Shown one piece after another: positions 1 to 7,772 of a stretch of DNA of 64,000 bases (position 1 is its first letter; each line of letters begins with the position of its first letter). Origin of the DNA: Dechloromonas aromatica (nom. nud.) (GTDB lineage: Bacteria > Pseudomonadota > Gammaproteobacteria > Burkholderiales > Rhodocyclaceae); NCBI GenBank assembly GCA_017848965.1, contig JAFIHA010000065.1, forward strand, positions 1 to 64,000, in the 5' to 3' direction. Both the position numbers and the translations under genes were made by a program. The notes beneath the pieces were generated by a model. The model saw nothing but the letters and a program-made list of their open reading frames with translations, did no database searches and was not told where the DNA came from.

Positions 1-27
1 CTGTTCTGTCCTGATCGGTATAGCGCA

Positions 28-144
28 GGAATGCCCGATTTGAACATCGAGGAATGCCCCTTTTTTTTCTCCCAGTTCATTATTGAGTTGCTGTTCGTTC
101 TAATTCAATTGAAATTCCGGGGCATTCCAGTGACAGGGCATTCC
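28..144. repeat. Nested inverted repeats of GGAATGCCC
   Basis: The 9-mer GGAATGCCC occurs in direct orientation at 28-36 and 51-59 and in inverted orientation at 120-128 and 136-144. The inner pair extends to a perfect 10-bp inverted repeat (51-60 with 119-128) and the outer pair is 9 bp, so the four copies are nested around a centre near position 88. An AT-rich stretch with an 8-T run fills the middle. No gene covers 1-180. The layout could be a protein-binding array or a cruciform at an element boundary; its function is unknown. Confidence 0.6.
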
Positions 145-180
145 TTGAGAGGAGGTTCCTGAGTTGCACTTCACGCCCAA

Positions 181-702
181 TCACATCTCATCCGCAGCCA
201 GGTTTCCCTTGCGTTGGTAACGTTTCGCGATCCCCGCCTGTTGAGCTGCGGCGAGAAGGGTTTTCCAGCTTTCCCCGAGTTCCAGATAACGAGGCCGCAA
301 GCTAAGCCAAGGCTCCGTCCCGGCGCGACGCGTTTCTTCGGCAAGTGCCGGCAGGGCTTGGCTCAAACGTTGGATGGCATCGATGCAGCATCCGAACTCG
401 TCAGCAGCCTCAGGAGAACTTCGTAGCGCCTGGCGAATGCGTTCGACCTGTTTCAGTCGCTTGTCGCGGCTGTCCGGGTTTTCGTTTGCCGTCAGAAACG
501 CCAGGATGGCTGCGCGTTCCGCGTCAGTGATGAGCTTGCCGGGGCGGAAGGTCAGCCCCCTTGGAAATTCGAGGGGGTCGGAGCACAAGTCCAATGTGCC
601 AACCGTCATGGTCCTGCTGCGTTTTCTCGAGGGGTCGTAGACGTGCCGAACAAGCTGGGCGCATTTTCTCCCGGGGCGGACTTTGAAACACAGATTCGGC
701 AT
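181..702 (-). CDS. Hypothetical protein, integrated-element cargo
   Basis: I do not recognise this 173-residue protein. The start is well supported: AAGGAG lies six bases before the ATG. The N-terminal 60 residues are basic (motif RSRTMTVGTLDL) and include a proline/glycine-rich segment (FPRGLTFRPGKLITDAER). The rest is predicted mostly helical with many Glu, Arg and Ala residues. There is no signal peptide or membrane segment, so it is probably cytoplasmic. It shares its strand with the YkgJ-like gene and the integrase and sits inside the element inserted at tRNA-Asp. The C-terminus reads to within 37 bp of the GGAATGCCC repeats. No function is proposed. Confidence 0.6.
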   Translation of the reverse strand: MPNLCFKVRPGRKCAQLVRHVYDPSRKRSRTMTVGTLDLCSDPLEFPRGLTFRPGKLITDAERAAILAFLTANENPDSRDKRLKQVERIRQALRSSPEAADEFGCCIDAIQRLSQALPALAEETRRAGTEPWLSLRPRYLELGESWKTLLAAAQQAGIAKRYQRKGNLAADEM

Positions 703-917
703 GGCGGTCTCCTTCGCTCAAAGTCTCGTATAAGACAAAAGCGCCGCGTTCGACATCAAAGCAGGCTCGGCGTCCGAAAGAAGACGGTATGCGGTTCGAT
801 CCTGCCGGTATGCGGATACAAGCTGTCCCCCGGCGGGCGACGGACGGCTTGGCGCTGCCTGGGAATCGGATCGATCCGCCTTGTCGATACTGGGGCCGCG
901 TGGGCGCTCAGTTGCCC

Positions 918-952
918 GACCGCCTACTGGCGTTTATTGACGGTAGGCAGTC
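918..952 (-). terminator. Hairpin at the 3' end of the ykgJ-like gene
   Basis: Arms 918-929 and 941-952 pair over 12 positions with two G-U wobbles and an 11-base loop, and the hairpin overlaps the stop codon at 951-953. No T-run follows on the minus strand, so a rho-independent terminator is only a possibility. The rest of the 703-950 spacer holds no gene I can support. Confidence 0.3.
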
Positions 953-1586
953 ACGGAGGCGTGGGAAAGAAATCCTGGATCGCGCCCCATGCCTCTCTGG
1001 GGGAGTTTCTGACCGCCAGGGCGTGATAGGGCAACTCAATCAAATCGGGGTCGATTTTGGGAACGGCGCCCTGCGGGAAACCTTCGATGATTCTGCAGGC
1101 CTCCGGGTCGTCGCCCAGCGAGTGATGGAGACGGCAGATCAGTGGCCGCTGAGCATAGACAGCGCAGGCATGATTTGCATCCAGAAAGGGGCAGGGCTGT
1201 CCAACGTAGGCTGCAGCCTCGTACATCACGGTGTCTCGCGGACGGTAGGGCAATCGTTTTGGTGAACGGCCGCTCGCAAGGCCAAGCGCTTCAGCTTCAT
1301 GAGCGTAGATGAAGGTCGGCATATGACAGCAGTGGGCACAGCCCTGACTGCAGATGGCGACTTCTCCGATGCTGCGAACCAATTCTTCGGTGAGCTCGAG
1401 GATTTTGCGTCGCTTCGATTTGAAACTGCTGTTCTCGGTGGCGATGCTGGCAACGCGGTGAAGGAGGGCTGTCTCCTCAAGTTCGGGGTGGGCTGACAGC
1501 AATTTTTCCCGGCGAGGCGAGGAGCCGGGTTCAAGTAGCTGACGTACTGCGCTGGGTAAGTCATCTGGGGGAAGTTGCGGAAACAT
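951..1586 (-). CDS. YkgJ-family cysteine-cluster protein
   Basis: This 211-residue protein belongs to the YkgJ/CxxxCxxCC family of putative metal-binding (zinc or Fe-S) proteins. The signature is CSQGCAHCC (C79, C83, C86, C87), followed by PCPFLDANHACAVYAQRP (C132, C141) and C151 in LICRLHH, the usual second half of the cluster. The ATG at 1586 is chosen because a GGAG lies nine bases upstream; a longer open frame to 1730 has no such signal. The molecular role of the family is not settled; members are often linked to oxidoreductase or modification functions. It is cargo of the element inserted at tRNA-Asp and has no signal peptide. Confidence 0.8.
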   Translation of the reverse strand: MFPQLPPDDLPSAVRQLLEPGSSPRREKLLSAHPELEETALLHRVASIATENSSFKSKRRKILELTEELVRSIGEVAICSQGCAHCCHMPTFIYAHEAEALGLASGRSPKRLPYRPRDTVMYEAAAYVGQPCPFLDANHACAVYAQRPLICRLHHSLGDDPEACRIIEGFPQGAVPKIDPDLIELPYHALAVRNSPREAWGAIQDFFPTPP

Positions 1587-1589
1587 GGG

Positions 1590-1787
1590 GTTGTGCTCCA
1601 GGGAAGTGGTTTCCCGCCCACGCGACGCCAATCGGGTGGGCGGCCAATGCAGGCGTTGGCGTACCGATGGAGCATCGGCGAACCTTGCGGTTCCACCTGC
1701 ACGGCCGCCCGCTGGGACGTGCCGCACCAACGACTATTGGCGTGGGTCTGCCACGCCAAATCGTTGTGCTCCATATCAGGACGCCAA
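1590..1787. repeat. Spacer with clustered TTGGCGT motifs and direct repeats
   Basis: The 325-bp gap between the divergent genes holds no convincing gene. It contains five copies of TTGGCGT/ACGCCAA (1625-1631, 1656-1662, 1737-1743, 1753-1759, 1781-1787). The third and fourth form a hairpin (TTGGCGTGG, five-base loop, CCACGCCAA, 1737-1759) with flanking ACGA/TCGT that can extend the stem. An 11-bp direct repeat GTTGTGCTCCA occurs at 1590-1600 and 1763-1773; the first copy carries the ribosome-binding site of the YkgJ-like gene. This may be an operator array for the divergent promoters or the scar of a local duplication. Confidence 0.5.
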
Positions 1788-1911
1788 TCCTGGCTACCTT
1801 TGTTTGGGTAGCCGGAGGACTGTAGTGGCTGGGGGCCTGGGAGGTCAAGCGGCAACTCCCTGACGGATTTCTGCTTCGAGCTTCTATACTTTGATTTGTG
1901 GAGCTGTGTCG

Positions 1912-2583
1912 ATGACAGATCTCTTTCGGCGGCCGGTAAATCAGACGGCTTTCATGCAGCACCTGCAGCGTCTTGTCTCGACCGGGCACGTCTATTGGTG
2001 TGCAGATGTGATCCCACAAGAGCGCTTGCCCGCGTTCGCTGAGAAGTGGTCGTCATTCGGTCTGGCCGCAGATATCCCCGCTCGTGCGTACCGTAAGCGA
2101 AGTGGCAAGGCCAGCGTGCATCTTTGTCTGGCCCCGATGTCTTTCGACGATCAGGATAAGGTGCTCTGGTGGATGCTTTCTACCGAGGGGGCGCAGGGCC
2201 TCGGAAACTCTGATCGAGTGCCTGGGCGGGTAAAGGACTGCCGGTTAGCTGAGGCACGTATCGTTTTCGGGCACTACGAACTGTTGCAACTGCCTAGATC
2301 GGCTACCGCGGAAAAGGGCGGACCCGTCAGTTGGACATGGCGCCTGTCGGCAAGCCGTTATCGAGAGTGGGAGGCGCTCCTGGTTGAGCGGATCAAAGCC
2401 CGGGATACTGCCGGACTGAAAGAAGCAGCAGGATACCTCGTGGCCATGCCGATGTTTGCTGGCGTGCGCGAGCAAGTGAAGCGCTTGTTCGACGAGCGCG
2501 ACAAAGTGGCGGGGAAATTCAAGCTCCGGTTACCCGCTGCCCCAAAGTTGCCCTCAATGAGAATGATCAAGTTATGGGAATAG
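1912..2583 (+). CDS. Hypothetical protein, integrated-element cargo
   Basis: An unrecognised 223-residue protein that begins MTDLFRRPVNQTAF. An in-frame ATG 21 bases upstream (1891) is possible, but residues before 1912 look unlike the rest. It is rich in Trp and charged residues (VYWCADVIP, DKVLWWMLSTEGAQG, SWTWRLSASRYREWE) and ends in a basic tail (KFKLRLPAAPKLPSMRMIK). There is no signal peptide or membrane helix. It points toward the integrase, converging with it across a 100-bp gap, and lies in the element interior. Tryptophan-rich cargo of this kind is common next to integrases, but I can assign no function. Confidence 0.6.
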   Translation: MTDLFRRPVNQTAFMQHLQRLVSTGHVYWCADVIPQERLPAFAEKWSSFGLAADIPARAYRKRSGKASVHLCLAPMSFDDQDKVLWWMLSTEGAQGLGNSDRVPGRVKDCRLAEARIVFGHYELLQLPRSATAEKGGPVSWTWRLSASRYREWEALLVERIKARDTAGLKEAAGYLVAMPMFAGVREQVKRLFDERDKVAGKFKLRLPAAPKLPSMRMIKLWE

Positions 2584-2683
2584 CTTGGGCTGCCAGGGCG
2601 GAACACCCTGAATTTCTCGGGAGGGATCGGGCAAGGCATCTCGATACATTCGCCAAGGGAATCTGACGGCGGGGGCGTCAGCC

Positions 2684-4297
2684 CTATTTCGAAGGGGTGA
2701 TCATCGGTAGCGATATCGGTGGTGTCACCCGTTGCAGTTCTGTCGCCAGCACATCGACACGGCGGCCGCGGCCGTATTTGCCGCCGACCGTTCCTGGTTC
2801 GTGGCCGCAAATCTGATCGATCACCGCTTCTTCGATCCGGGCGTTGCGGCAAATGTCCTTGAACAGGTGCCGGAAGCTGTGGAATACCTTGGAGCGTTCC
2901 TTGATCTGAAGATTGTCGAGGAAACGGCCAAACCATTTTGAGAACGCAGAGCTCTGGCTCTCGTCAGTCGACTGGATCTGCGGAAACAGTCGATCCGTGC
3001 AGAGACTGACGTAGTTCAAGAGGCCTGCCTTGATCAGTTCGGGGTGGATTGGCACGTCACGATTGGCGCCGCCATCGGTTTTCGATGCCAGAACGTGAAT
3101 GTAGTGATTGCCCTTGGCGTCGGTTCGGAATTGCGAGCGGGTCAGGGTGGCGATTTCCTCTAGCCGCATGCCGGTCAGGTAGGCAATCGCCGGCACCCAC
3201 ACACAGGCTTCGCCGGCGCCGCCTTCGGGGCGCTCACCCTGAGTGTAGATCGGGCTGCTGAAGATGATTTTCAGGTCGTTGTCGCTGAAAGGCAGGCGCT
3301 TATTGTCACCACTGCCGCGTTTGGCCCGTTTCACCGTGATATCGGCAAAGGGGTTTTCTGGTAGATGACTGGCCAGGCGTGCGGTATTTCGCCCGGCGTT
3401 GAACAACGTGCCGATGAAACCGAGCTTGTTGGCTATCGTGCCGGGGGAGAGGGATTTGACGTCCCGCAGGAAATCGCGGAATGCCAGGGCATCGTCGCGC
3501 GTGGTTTGGGGCGGGGCCTTGCGGCTGAATTCGGCGAACAGCTTCATTGCTGCCAGATATGCATCTTTGGTGCTCTGTCGGCGCTCACACTCTTTTTCCC
3601 AGACGTCGTACAGCATCTGCCAGGTGATTTCGCTGCCTGCGTCGGGTGTGGTCTTGCGGGTGTTCTGGACGATGAACTGGCTGGGTAGGGTGTCTGTGCT
3701 GGTTTCAGTCACGACAGCGCCTTCCTGGCGTTTCTTGATGCCTTCGTAGGCTTCCAGGAATGCCTGGGTCAGGGTGTAGGCGATTTTTCGCCAACCTTCC
3801 TCAGAGAAGTTCGGGTTGTAACCCCGGCCGATCAAGAGGATTCTCGAATCCTCGAGCACTGGCGTGACGTTGCCCATTGCCAATTGTTTGCGCAGAGCAG
3901 CGATCGACTGGTCAATGTGCCTTCCGTACTCGGCAAATTCCTCAGCATCCATGCCCGCAATCCGTTTGTTCCGGTCGGTTTCGAGCAGCGCGTTGCGAAT
4001 CAGGTTGCCGAACTGGGTTTCGAGTTCTGGGGTGACTTCAGTCAGGGGAACCGGTCGGGTACGGCGAATTCCCTCGGAGGAGAAGGGATCGACAGGGATG
4101 CTGTCGAATTGGGCGCGAGCATCACAGATGGCCTTGTCGGCCTCGACGGCAAGTTTCTTGCAAAGGCTGACGGCTGCCGGGTAATTCCGACCCAAAGACT
4201 TCTTGATTTCCCGCTTGCCGATGAGCGGGCGCAGCTCTGGCGGGACGCTCTGCCGGAAATAGTAGGTATGGTTCCTGAGGGTCATGTAGGGTGGCAT
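2684..4297 (-). CDS. Tyrosine-family site-specific integrase (DUF6538 type)
   Basis: This is the recombinase of an element inserted at tRNA-Asp. From the chosen ATG it has 537 residues. The N-terminus MPPYMTLRNHTYYFRQ is the DUF6538 module found in large tyrosine integrases; a SAM-like core-binding segment follows (about 200-310). The catalytic set is complete: R378 (GMRLEEI), K406 (ASKTDGG), H473 and R476 (HSFRH), H499 (CGHEPG) and nucleophile Y508. A start at 4297 has AGAAGGG upstream; an ATG at 4354 and a TTG at 4372 are alternatives. The gene starts about 100 bp from the tRNA 3' end and reads away from it, the usual layout for tRNA-integrating elements. Confidence 0.92.
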   Translation of the reverse strand: MPPYMTLRNHTYYFRQSVPPELRPLIGKREIKKSLGRNYPAAVSLCKKLAVEADKAICDARAQFDSIPVDPFSSEGIRRTRPVPLTEVTPELETQFGNLIRNALLETDRNKRIAGMDAEEFAEYGRHIDQSIAALRKQLAMGNVTPVLEDSRILLIGRGYNPNFSEEGWRKIAYTLTQAFLEAYEGIKKRQEGAVVTETSTDTLPSQFIVQNTRKTTPDAGSEITWQMLYDVWEKECERRQSTKDAYLAAMKLFAEFSRKAPPQTTRDDALAFRDFLRDVKSLSPGTIANKLGFIGTLFNAGRNTARLASHLPENPFADITVKRAKRGSGDNKRLPFSDNDLKIIFSSPIYTQGERPEGGAGEACVWVPAIAYLTGMRLEEIATLTRSQFRTDAKGNHYIHVLASKTDGGANRDVPIHPELIKAGLLNYVSLCTDRLFPQIQSTDESQSSAFSKWFGRFLDNLQIKERSKVFHSFRHLFKDICRNARIEEAVIDQICGHEPGTVGGKYGRGRRVDVLATELQRVTPPISLPMITPSK

Positions 4298-4355
4298 GTC
4301 CAGTCCCTTCTGACTGAACTTTGTACCCTGTCTTTGTACCCTTTTGCTCCCCATG

Positions 4356-4385
4356 GTGACTGATTGTATCAATATAATCAGTCAC
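4356..4385. promoter_or_regulatory. Dyad between integrase gene and tRNA-Asp
   Basis: GTGACTGATT (4356-4365) and AATCAGTCAC (4376-4385) form a perfect 10-bp inverted repeat. Allowing two G-U type mismatches, the symmetry extends to the centre, giving a 15-bp half-site dyad. It lies between the integrase gene and the tRNA 3' end, so it may be an integrase or excisionase arm site or an operator controlling the integrase. Assignment is by position only. Confidence 0.55.
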
Positions 4386-4397
4386 TTGGGAATAAAT

Positions 4398-4474
4398 TGG
4401 CGGAGTGGACGGGGCTCGAACCCGCGACCCCCGGCGTGACAGGCCGGTATTCTAACCAACTGAACTACCACTCC
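4398..4474 (-). tRNA. tRNA-Asp (GTC)
   Basis: A complete 77-base cloverleaf with encoded CCA. The acceptor stem GGAGTGG pairs with CCACTCC, the anticodon stem CCGGC/GCCGG encloses CTGTCAC (anticodon GTC), and the T-arm is GCGGG TTCGAGC CCCGT. Its 3' end faces the integrase gene, which identifies this tRNA as the attachment site of the element to the left. The gene remains complete, as expected when the element supplies the same 3' sequence. I found no second copy of its 3' end in 1-4390. Confidence 0.97.
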
Positions 4475-4507
4475 GCGCTAAACCTTGGCTTGCTGGAAGC
4501 ACCGATT

Positions 4508-4553
4508 AAAAAACCGGGCTTCGGCTGGGATACGCCGTGCAGCAACCGAAGCC
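4508..4553 (-). terminator. Probable intrinsic terminator after the M23 peptidase gene
   Basis: On the minus strand GGCTTCGG (4553-4546) pairs with CCGAAGCC (4524-4517) across a 21-base loop and is followed by CGG and six T residues (4513-4508). It would end transcription of the M23 peptidase gene. It also lies between the best tRNA-Asp promoter and the tRNA itself. Confidence 0.6.
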
Positions 4554-4557
4554 GCGC

Positions 4558-4586
4558 ATTATAGTGAACTCGGGCGGAAGGCGCAA
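4558..4586 (-). promoter_or_regulatory. Sigma-70 promoter for tRNA-Asp
   Basis: On the minus strand a perfect -10 TATAAT (4563-4558) is separated by 17 bp from a -35 TTGCGC (4586-4581). The GC-rich discriminator GCGCGG after the -10 is typical of growth-rate-controlled stable RNA promoters. The tRNA 5' end is about 77 bases downstream of the expected start. Confidence 0.65.
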
Positions 4587-4615
4587 GGCGATTTTTCGAT
4601 TTGCCGTTGTCGTGC

Positions 4616-5902
4616 TCACGGTTTTCCTCGCCAACTGCTGTCGATGGTCAGTTGCAGCGCATTATCCTGTTCCAGCCGCGCGAGCAGGGCGCGGGCCTGC
4701 TGGGTGAATTGTGGAAGTTGCGCGGCGTCGAGCTTCTTGCCGGGGAGGAATTTTTCGCTCAGGGGATTGACGAAGTCGTTGCCGTGTTTCACCCGGTAGT
4801 CGAGGTGCGGGCCGGTGGAGATGCCGGTCGAGCCGACCAGGCCGATGATCTGTTTCTGCTCGACGCGCGCGCCGCGGCGGATGCCCTTGCCGAGGCGCGA
4901 CAGGTGGTTGTAGTAGGTTTCGTAGCCGGCACGGTGGCGCACCCTGACCTGGATGCCGTTGCCGCCGTTACGGCCGGCGAAGCTCACCACGCCATCGGCA
5001 ACCGCCCATACCGGCGTGCCGATCGGCGCCGCGTAATCGATCGCTAGGTGCGGCCTGACGCCGCCGAGCACCGGGTGCGGGCGACGGTAGGTAAAGCCGG
5101 AGCTGATGCGGGAGAATTCCAGCGGCGAGCGCAGGAACATCCTTTTCAGCGAATTGCCTTGCGCGTCGTAATAGCTCAGTCGTTCCGGGTCGCCGCCTGG
5201 GGTGGCAAAGCCGATGCCGGTCAGCGTCTGTTCGCCGCTGACGTACTGGGCCGCCAGGATGCGTCCGAAATCGACCGGCACGCCATCGGCGTAGCGTGTT
5301 TCGATCAGGATGTTGAAGCGGTCGCCGGGCTGCGTGTCGGCGGTGAAGTCGAACTCGGATTCGAAAATCTGCACCAGGTCGAGCAAGGCCGAGGGGGCGA
5401 TGGCGCCGCTCTCGACAGCGTCCCAGAGCGAATTCTTCACTTCTCCCTGGCGCATTTCGACCCGGATTTCCGGTTGGGTCGTGCTGCGTTCGACTTTCCA
5501 GCGGCCGTCGCGGTTGATCGCCTTGAAGCGTAGCCAGGCGCTTGGTGCGAGGACCAGCATGGTCGGCCGGGCATCGTCGTCGCGATGCAACTGGAAAGAG
5601 TCGCCCGGTCGCAGCGAGCGCAGGTTGGCGCCGGCGGCTTCGAGTGCGGCGGTGATCTCGTAGGCCGTGTCGGACGGGATGTCGTGGCGCAGCAAGGCGG
5701 CGACCATCGTGTCGCCATCGCTGAGTTTGATCGTCTGCCCCGGTGGCTGGGCTGAGGTTGCCATGGCGACAGGAACAGCGGCGGCGACTTCAGATGCTTG
5801 CAGCTTGGGCGTGCCGGTTGGCCAGAGCAGCCAGCCGAGCAGGGCGGCGGTTGTGGTGAGGGCGGCGGTCGTGCGCAGCAAGGCGCGCGAATTTTGGATC
5901 AT
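4616..5902 (-). CDS. M23-family peptidoglycan endopeptidase (MepM-like)
   Basis: A 428-residue envelope protein probably cleaving peptidoglycan cross-bridges during wall growth. An N-terminal signal anchor (hydrophobic residues 8-27) is followed by a LysM/OapA-like segment (about 55-110, LSDGDTMVAALLRHDIP), a Csd3-type middle domain (about 115-260) and a C-terminal M23 domain. Visible metal and catalytic residues are H285 and D289 (HLAIDY), H333 (YYNHLSRLG) and H366 (TGPHLDYRV). The usual HxH motif reads HxD here (H366, D368), so aspartate would replace the last metal-binding histidine; this occurs in some MepM-like enzymes but should be noted. It is followed by a hairpin terminator. Confidence 0.88.
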   Translation of the reverse strand: MIQNSRALLRTTAALTTTAALLGWLLWPTGTPKLQASEVAAAVPVAMATSAQPPGQTIKLSDGDTMVAALLRHDIPSDTAYEITAALEAAGANLRSLRPGDSFQLHRDDDARPTMLVLAPSAWLRFKAINRDGRWKVERSTTQPEIRVEMRQGEVKNSLWDAVESGAIAPSALLDLVQIFESEFDFTADTQPGDRFNILIETRYADGVPVDFGRILAAQYVSGEQTLTGIGFATPGGDPERLSYYDAQGNSLKRMFLRSPLEFSRISSGFTYRRPHPVLGGVRPHLAIDYAAPIGTPVWAVADGVVSFAGRNGGNGIQVRVRHRAGYETYYNHLSRLGKGIRRGARVEQKQIIGLVGSTGISTGPHLDYRVKHGNDFVNPLSEKFLPGKKLDAAQLPQFTQQARALLARLEQDNALQLTIDSSWRGKP

Positions 5903-6070
5903 TGCTTGTCACTTTCTCGCGTCGGGCGATACTCGGGAAGGCAGAAATGAGCGCAAATCACTCGCGGCGAGTCATGCCCGCTGGCTTTGTTTCGAGAGAA
6001 GAGGCTCTTTTCGGCATCCGGAAGAAAAGGTGCCTGAGCATGGTCCTGAGTCAGATACTTTGCCTGACCT

Positions 6071-6146
6071 TGGCGTCCCCACGGGGATTCGAACCCCGGT
6101 TACCGCCGTGAAAGGGCGGTGTCCTAGGCCTCTAGACGATGGGGAC
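6071..6146 (-). tRNA. tRNA-Glu (TTC)
   Basis: A 76-base cloverleaf with encoded CCA. The acceptor stem GTCCCCA pairs with TGGGGAC, the anticodon stem CCGCC/GGCGG encloses CTTTCAC (anticodon TTC), and the T-arm carries GGTTCGAATCC. It lies 28 bases downstream of tRNA-Ala on the same strand, so the two are probably co-transcribed. Confidence 0.97.
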
Positions 6147-6174
6147 CTGGACTGATTTGTAGTGATTCGGTGCC

Positions 6175-6250
<76 letters not shown>

Positions 6251-6390
6251 AGTTCCGAGAGACAGCCGAATCATTTTCCAATCTGCCGCCGTGGCAACAA
6301 ACCGGAAATACAACAAAACCTGGCCTGGAGCGGCGAACCGTATTGGCGCTTTGTTTTTGCTGCCCGGTTGCTGTCTCCAGCGCGGCGCGA

Positions 6391-6396
6391 ACTATA
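6391..6396 (-). promoter_or_regulatory. Possible -10 element for the tRNA-Ala/Glu pair
   Basis: On the minus strand TATAGT is followed by the GC-rich discriminator TCGCGCC, the pattern seen at stable RNA promoters, about 140 bases before tRNA-Ala. No good -35 lies at 16-18 bp, so this is tentative. Nothing else is evident in the 6251-6542 spacer. Confidence 0.3.
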
Positions 6397-6542
6397 GCAC
6401 AGCTTTTTCTGGCTTGGGTAGGGGCGCGGCAATTTCATTTGCCGGTGCATCATCATCTGCCTGCAACATGCGCTCGCTACGCTGCTTGCCATCCTGCCAG
6501 CCGGCGGGTCCCGAGGAAAAATCGATTGCAAAGCGAGCGTGC

Positions 6543-7724
6543 ATGAAAATCGCCATTGCCGGTACCGGCTATGTCGGACTGTCCAACGCCGTGCTCCTGG
6601 CGCGGCACAACGAGGTGGTCGCCCTCGACATCGTTGCCGAGAAGGTGGAGATGATCAACCGGCGTCAGTCGCCGATCGCCGATCCCGACATTGAAGCCCA
6701 TTTCGCCGGTGAAGCGCTGAACCTGCGCGCCACGCTGGACAAGCACGACGCCTACGCGGGGGCCAGCTACGTCATCATCGCGACACCGACCGACTACGAT
6801 CCGGAAAGCAATTACTTCAACACCGCCTCGGTCGAGGCGGTGATCCGCGATGTCGTCGCGATCAATCCCGAAGCCGTGATGGTGATCAAGTCCACCGTCC
6901 CCGTCGGCTACACGCGCAAGGTCCGCGAGGCCTTCACCCTGGCTCTCGGGCGCGAGGCGCAGATCCTGTTCTCGCCCGAGTTCCTGCGCGAAGGCCGGGC
7001 CCTGTACGACAACCTGTATCCGTCGCGCATCATCGTCGGCGAGCGCAGTCCGCGCGGCGAGGCGTTTGCCGGTCTGCTCAAGCAGGGCGCGCTGAAGCCG
7101 GATGTGCCGGTGCTCTACACCGAGAGTACCGAGGCCGAGGCGGTCAAGCTCTTCTCCAATACCTATCTGGCGATGCGGGTCGCCTACTTCAACGAACTCG
7201 ATACCTACGCCGCGACGCACGGCCTCGACACGCGGCAGATCATCGAAGGCGTCTGCCTCGACCCGCGCATCGGCAGCCATTACAACAATCCCTCCTTCGG
7301 CTACGGCGGTTACTGCCTGCCCAAGGACACCCGGCAACTGCTCGCCAATTACCGCGAGGTGCCGCAGAACCTGATCCGCGCCATCGTCGATGCCAACACG
7401 ACGCGCAAGGACTTCGTCGCCTTCGAAATCATCCGCAAGAACCCGCGGGTGGTCGGCATCTATCGCCTGGTGATGAAGAGCGGTTCCGACAATTTCCGCG
7501 CTTCCAGCATCCAGGGAATCATGAAGCGGCTGAAGGCGCGCGGCATCGAGGTGGTGGTTTTCGAGCCCGGTCTGAGCGACGACGAGTTCTATCGCTCGCG
7601 TGTCATCCGCGACCTCGCCGCCTTCAAGCAGCAGGCCGACCTCATCGTCGCCAACCGGATGAGCGATGAAATCAGCGACGTGGCGGCCAAGGTATATACC
7701 CGCGACCTGTTCGGTGGCGATTGA
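6543..7724 (+). CDS. ugd: UDP-glucose 6-dehydrogenase
   Basis: Oxidises UDP-glucose to UDP-glucuronate with NAD+, supplying uronic acid for capsule, exopolysaccharide or LPS. The 393-residue protein closely matches the short E. coli-type Ugd (388 residues) over its whole length. The NAD-binding GxGYVG lies at the N-terminus ([10 protein letters not shown]), STVPVG near 117-122, the sugar-binding FSPEFLREG at 143-151, and the catalytic cysteine in [11 protein letters not shown] (C258, with K261). The ATG at 6543 is chosen because family homology begins there; the open frame to 6291 upstream is not conserved-looking. It is followed 48 bp later by a sugar-1-phosphate nucleotidyltransferase, suggesting a sugar-nucleotide pair. 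Confidence 0.95.
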   Translation: MKIAIAGTGYVGLSNAVLLARHNEVVALDIVAEKVEMINRRQSPIADPDIEAHFAGEALNLRATLDKHDAYAGASYVIIATPTDYDPESNYFNTASVEAVIRDVVAINPEAVMVIKSTVPVGYTRKVREAFTLALGREAQILFSPEFLREGRALYDNLYPSRIIVGERSPRGEAFAGLLKQGALKPDVPVLYTESTEAEAVKLFSNTYLAMRVAYFNELDTYAATHGLDTRQIIEGVCLDPRIGSHYNNPSFGYGGYCLPKDTRQLLANYREVPQNLIRAIVDANTTRKDFVAFEIIRKNPRVVGIYRLVMKSGSDNFRASSIQGIMKRLKARGIEVVVFEPGLSDDEFYRSRVIRDLAAFKQQADLIVANRMSDEISDVAAKVYTRDLFGGD

Positions 7725-7772
7725 TCAATCGCCCGGCCGCCGGCGCGGGCGTGACGTAGGAAGCAGGCAGCA

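Noticed and set aside
1..4390. Second copy of the tRNA-Asp 3' end (att site) inside the window
   Set aside because: No match to the tRNA 3' end was seen in this interval; the far end must lie outside.
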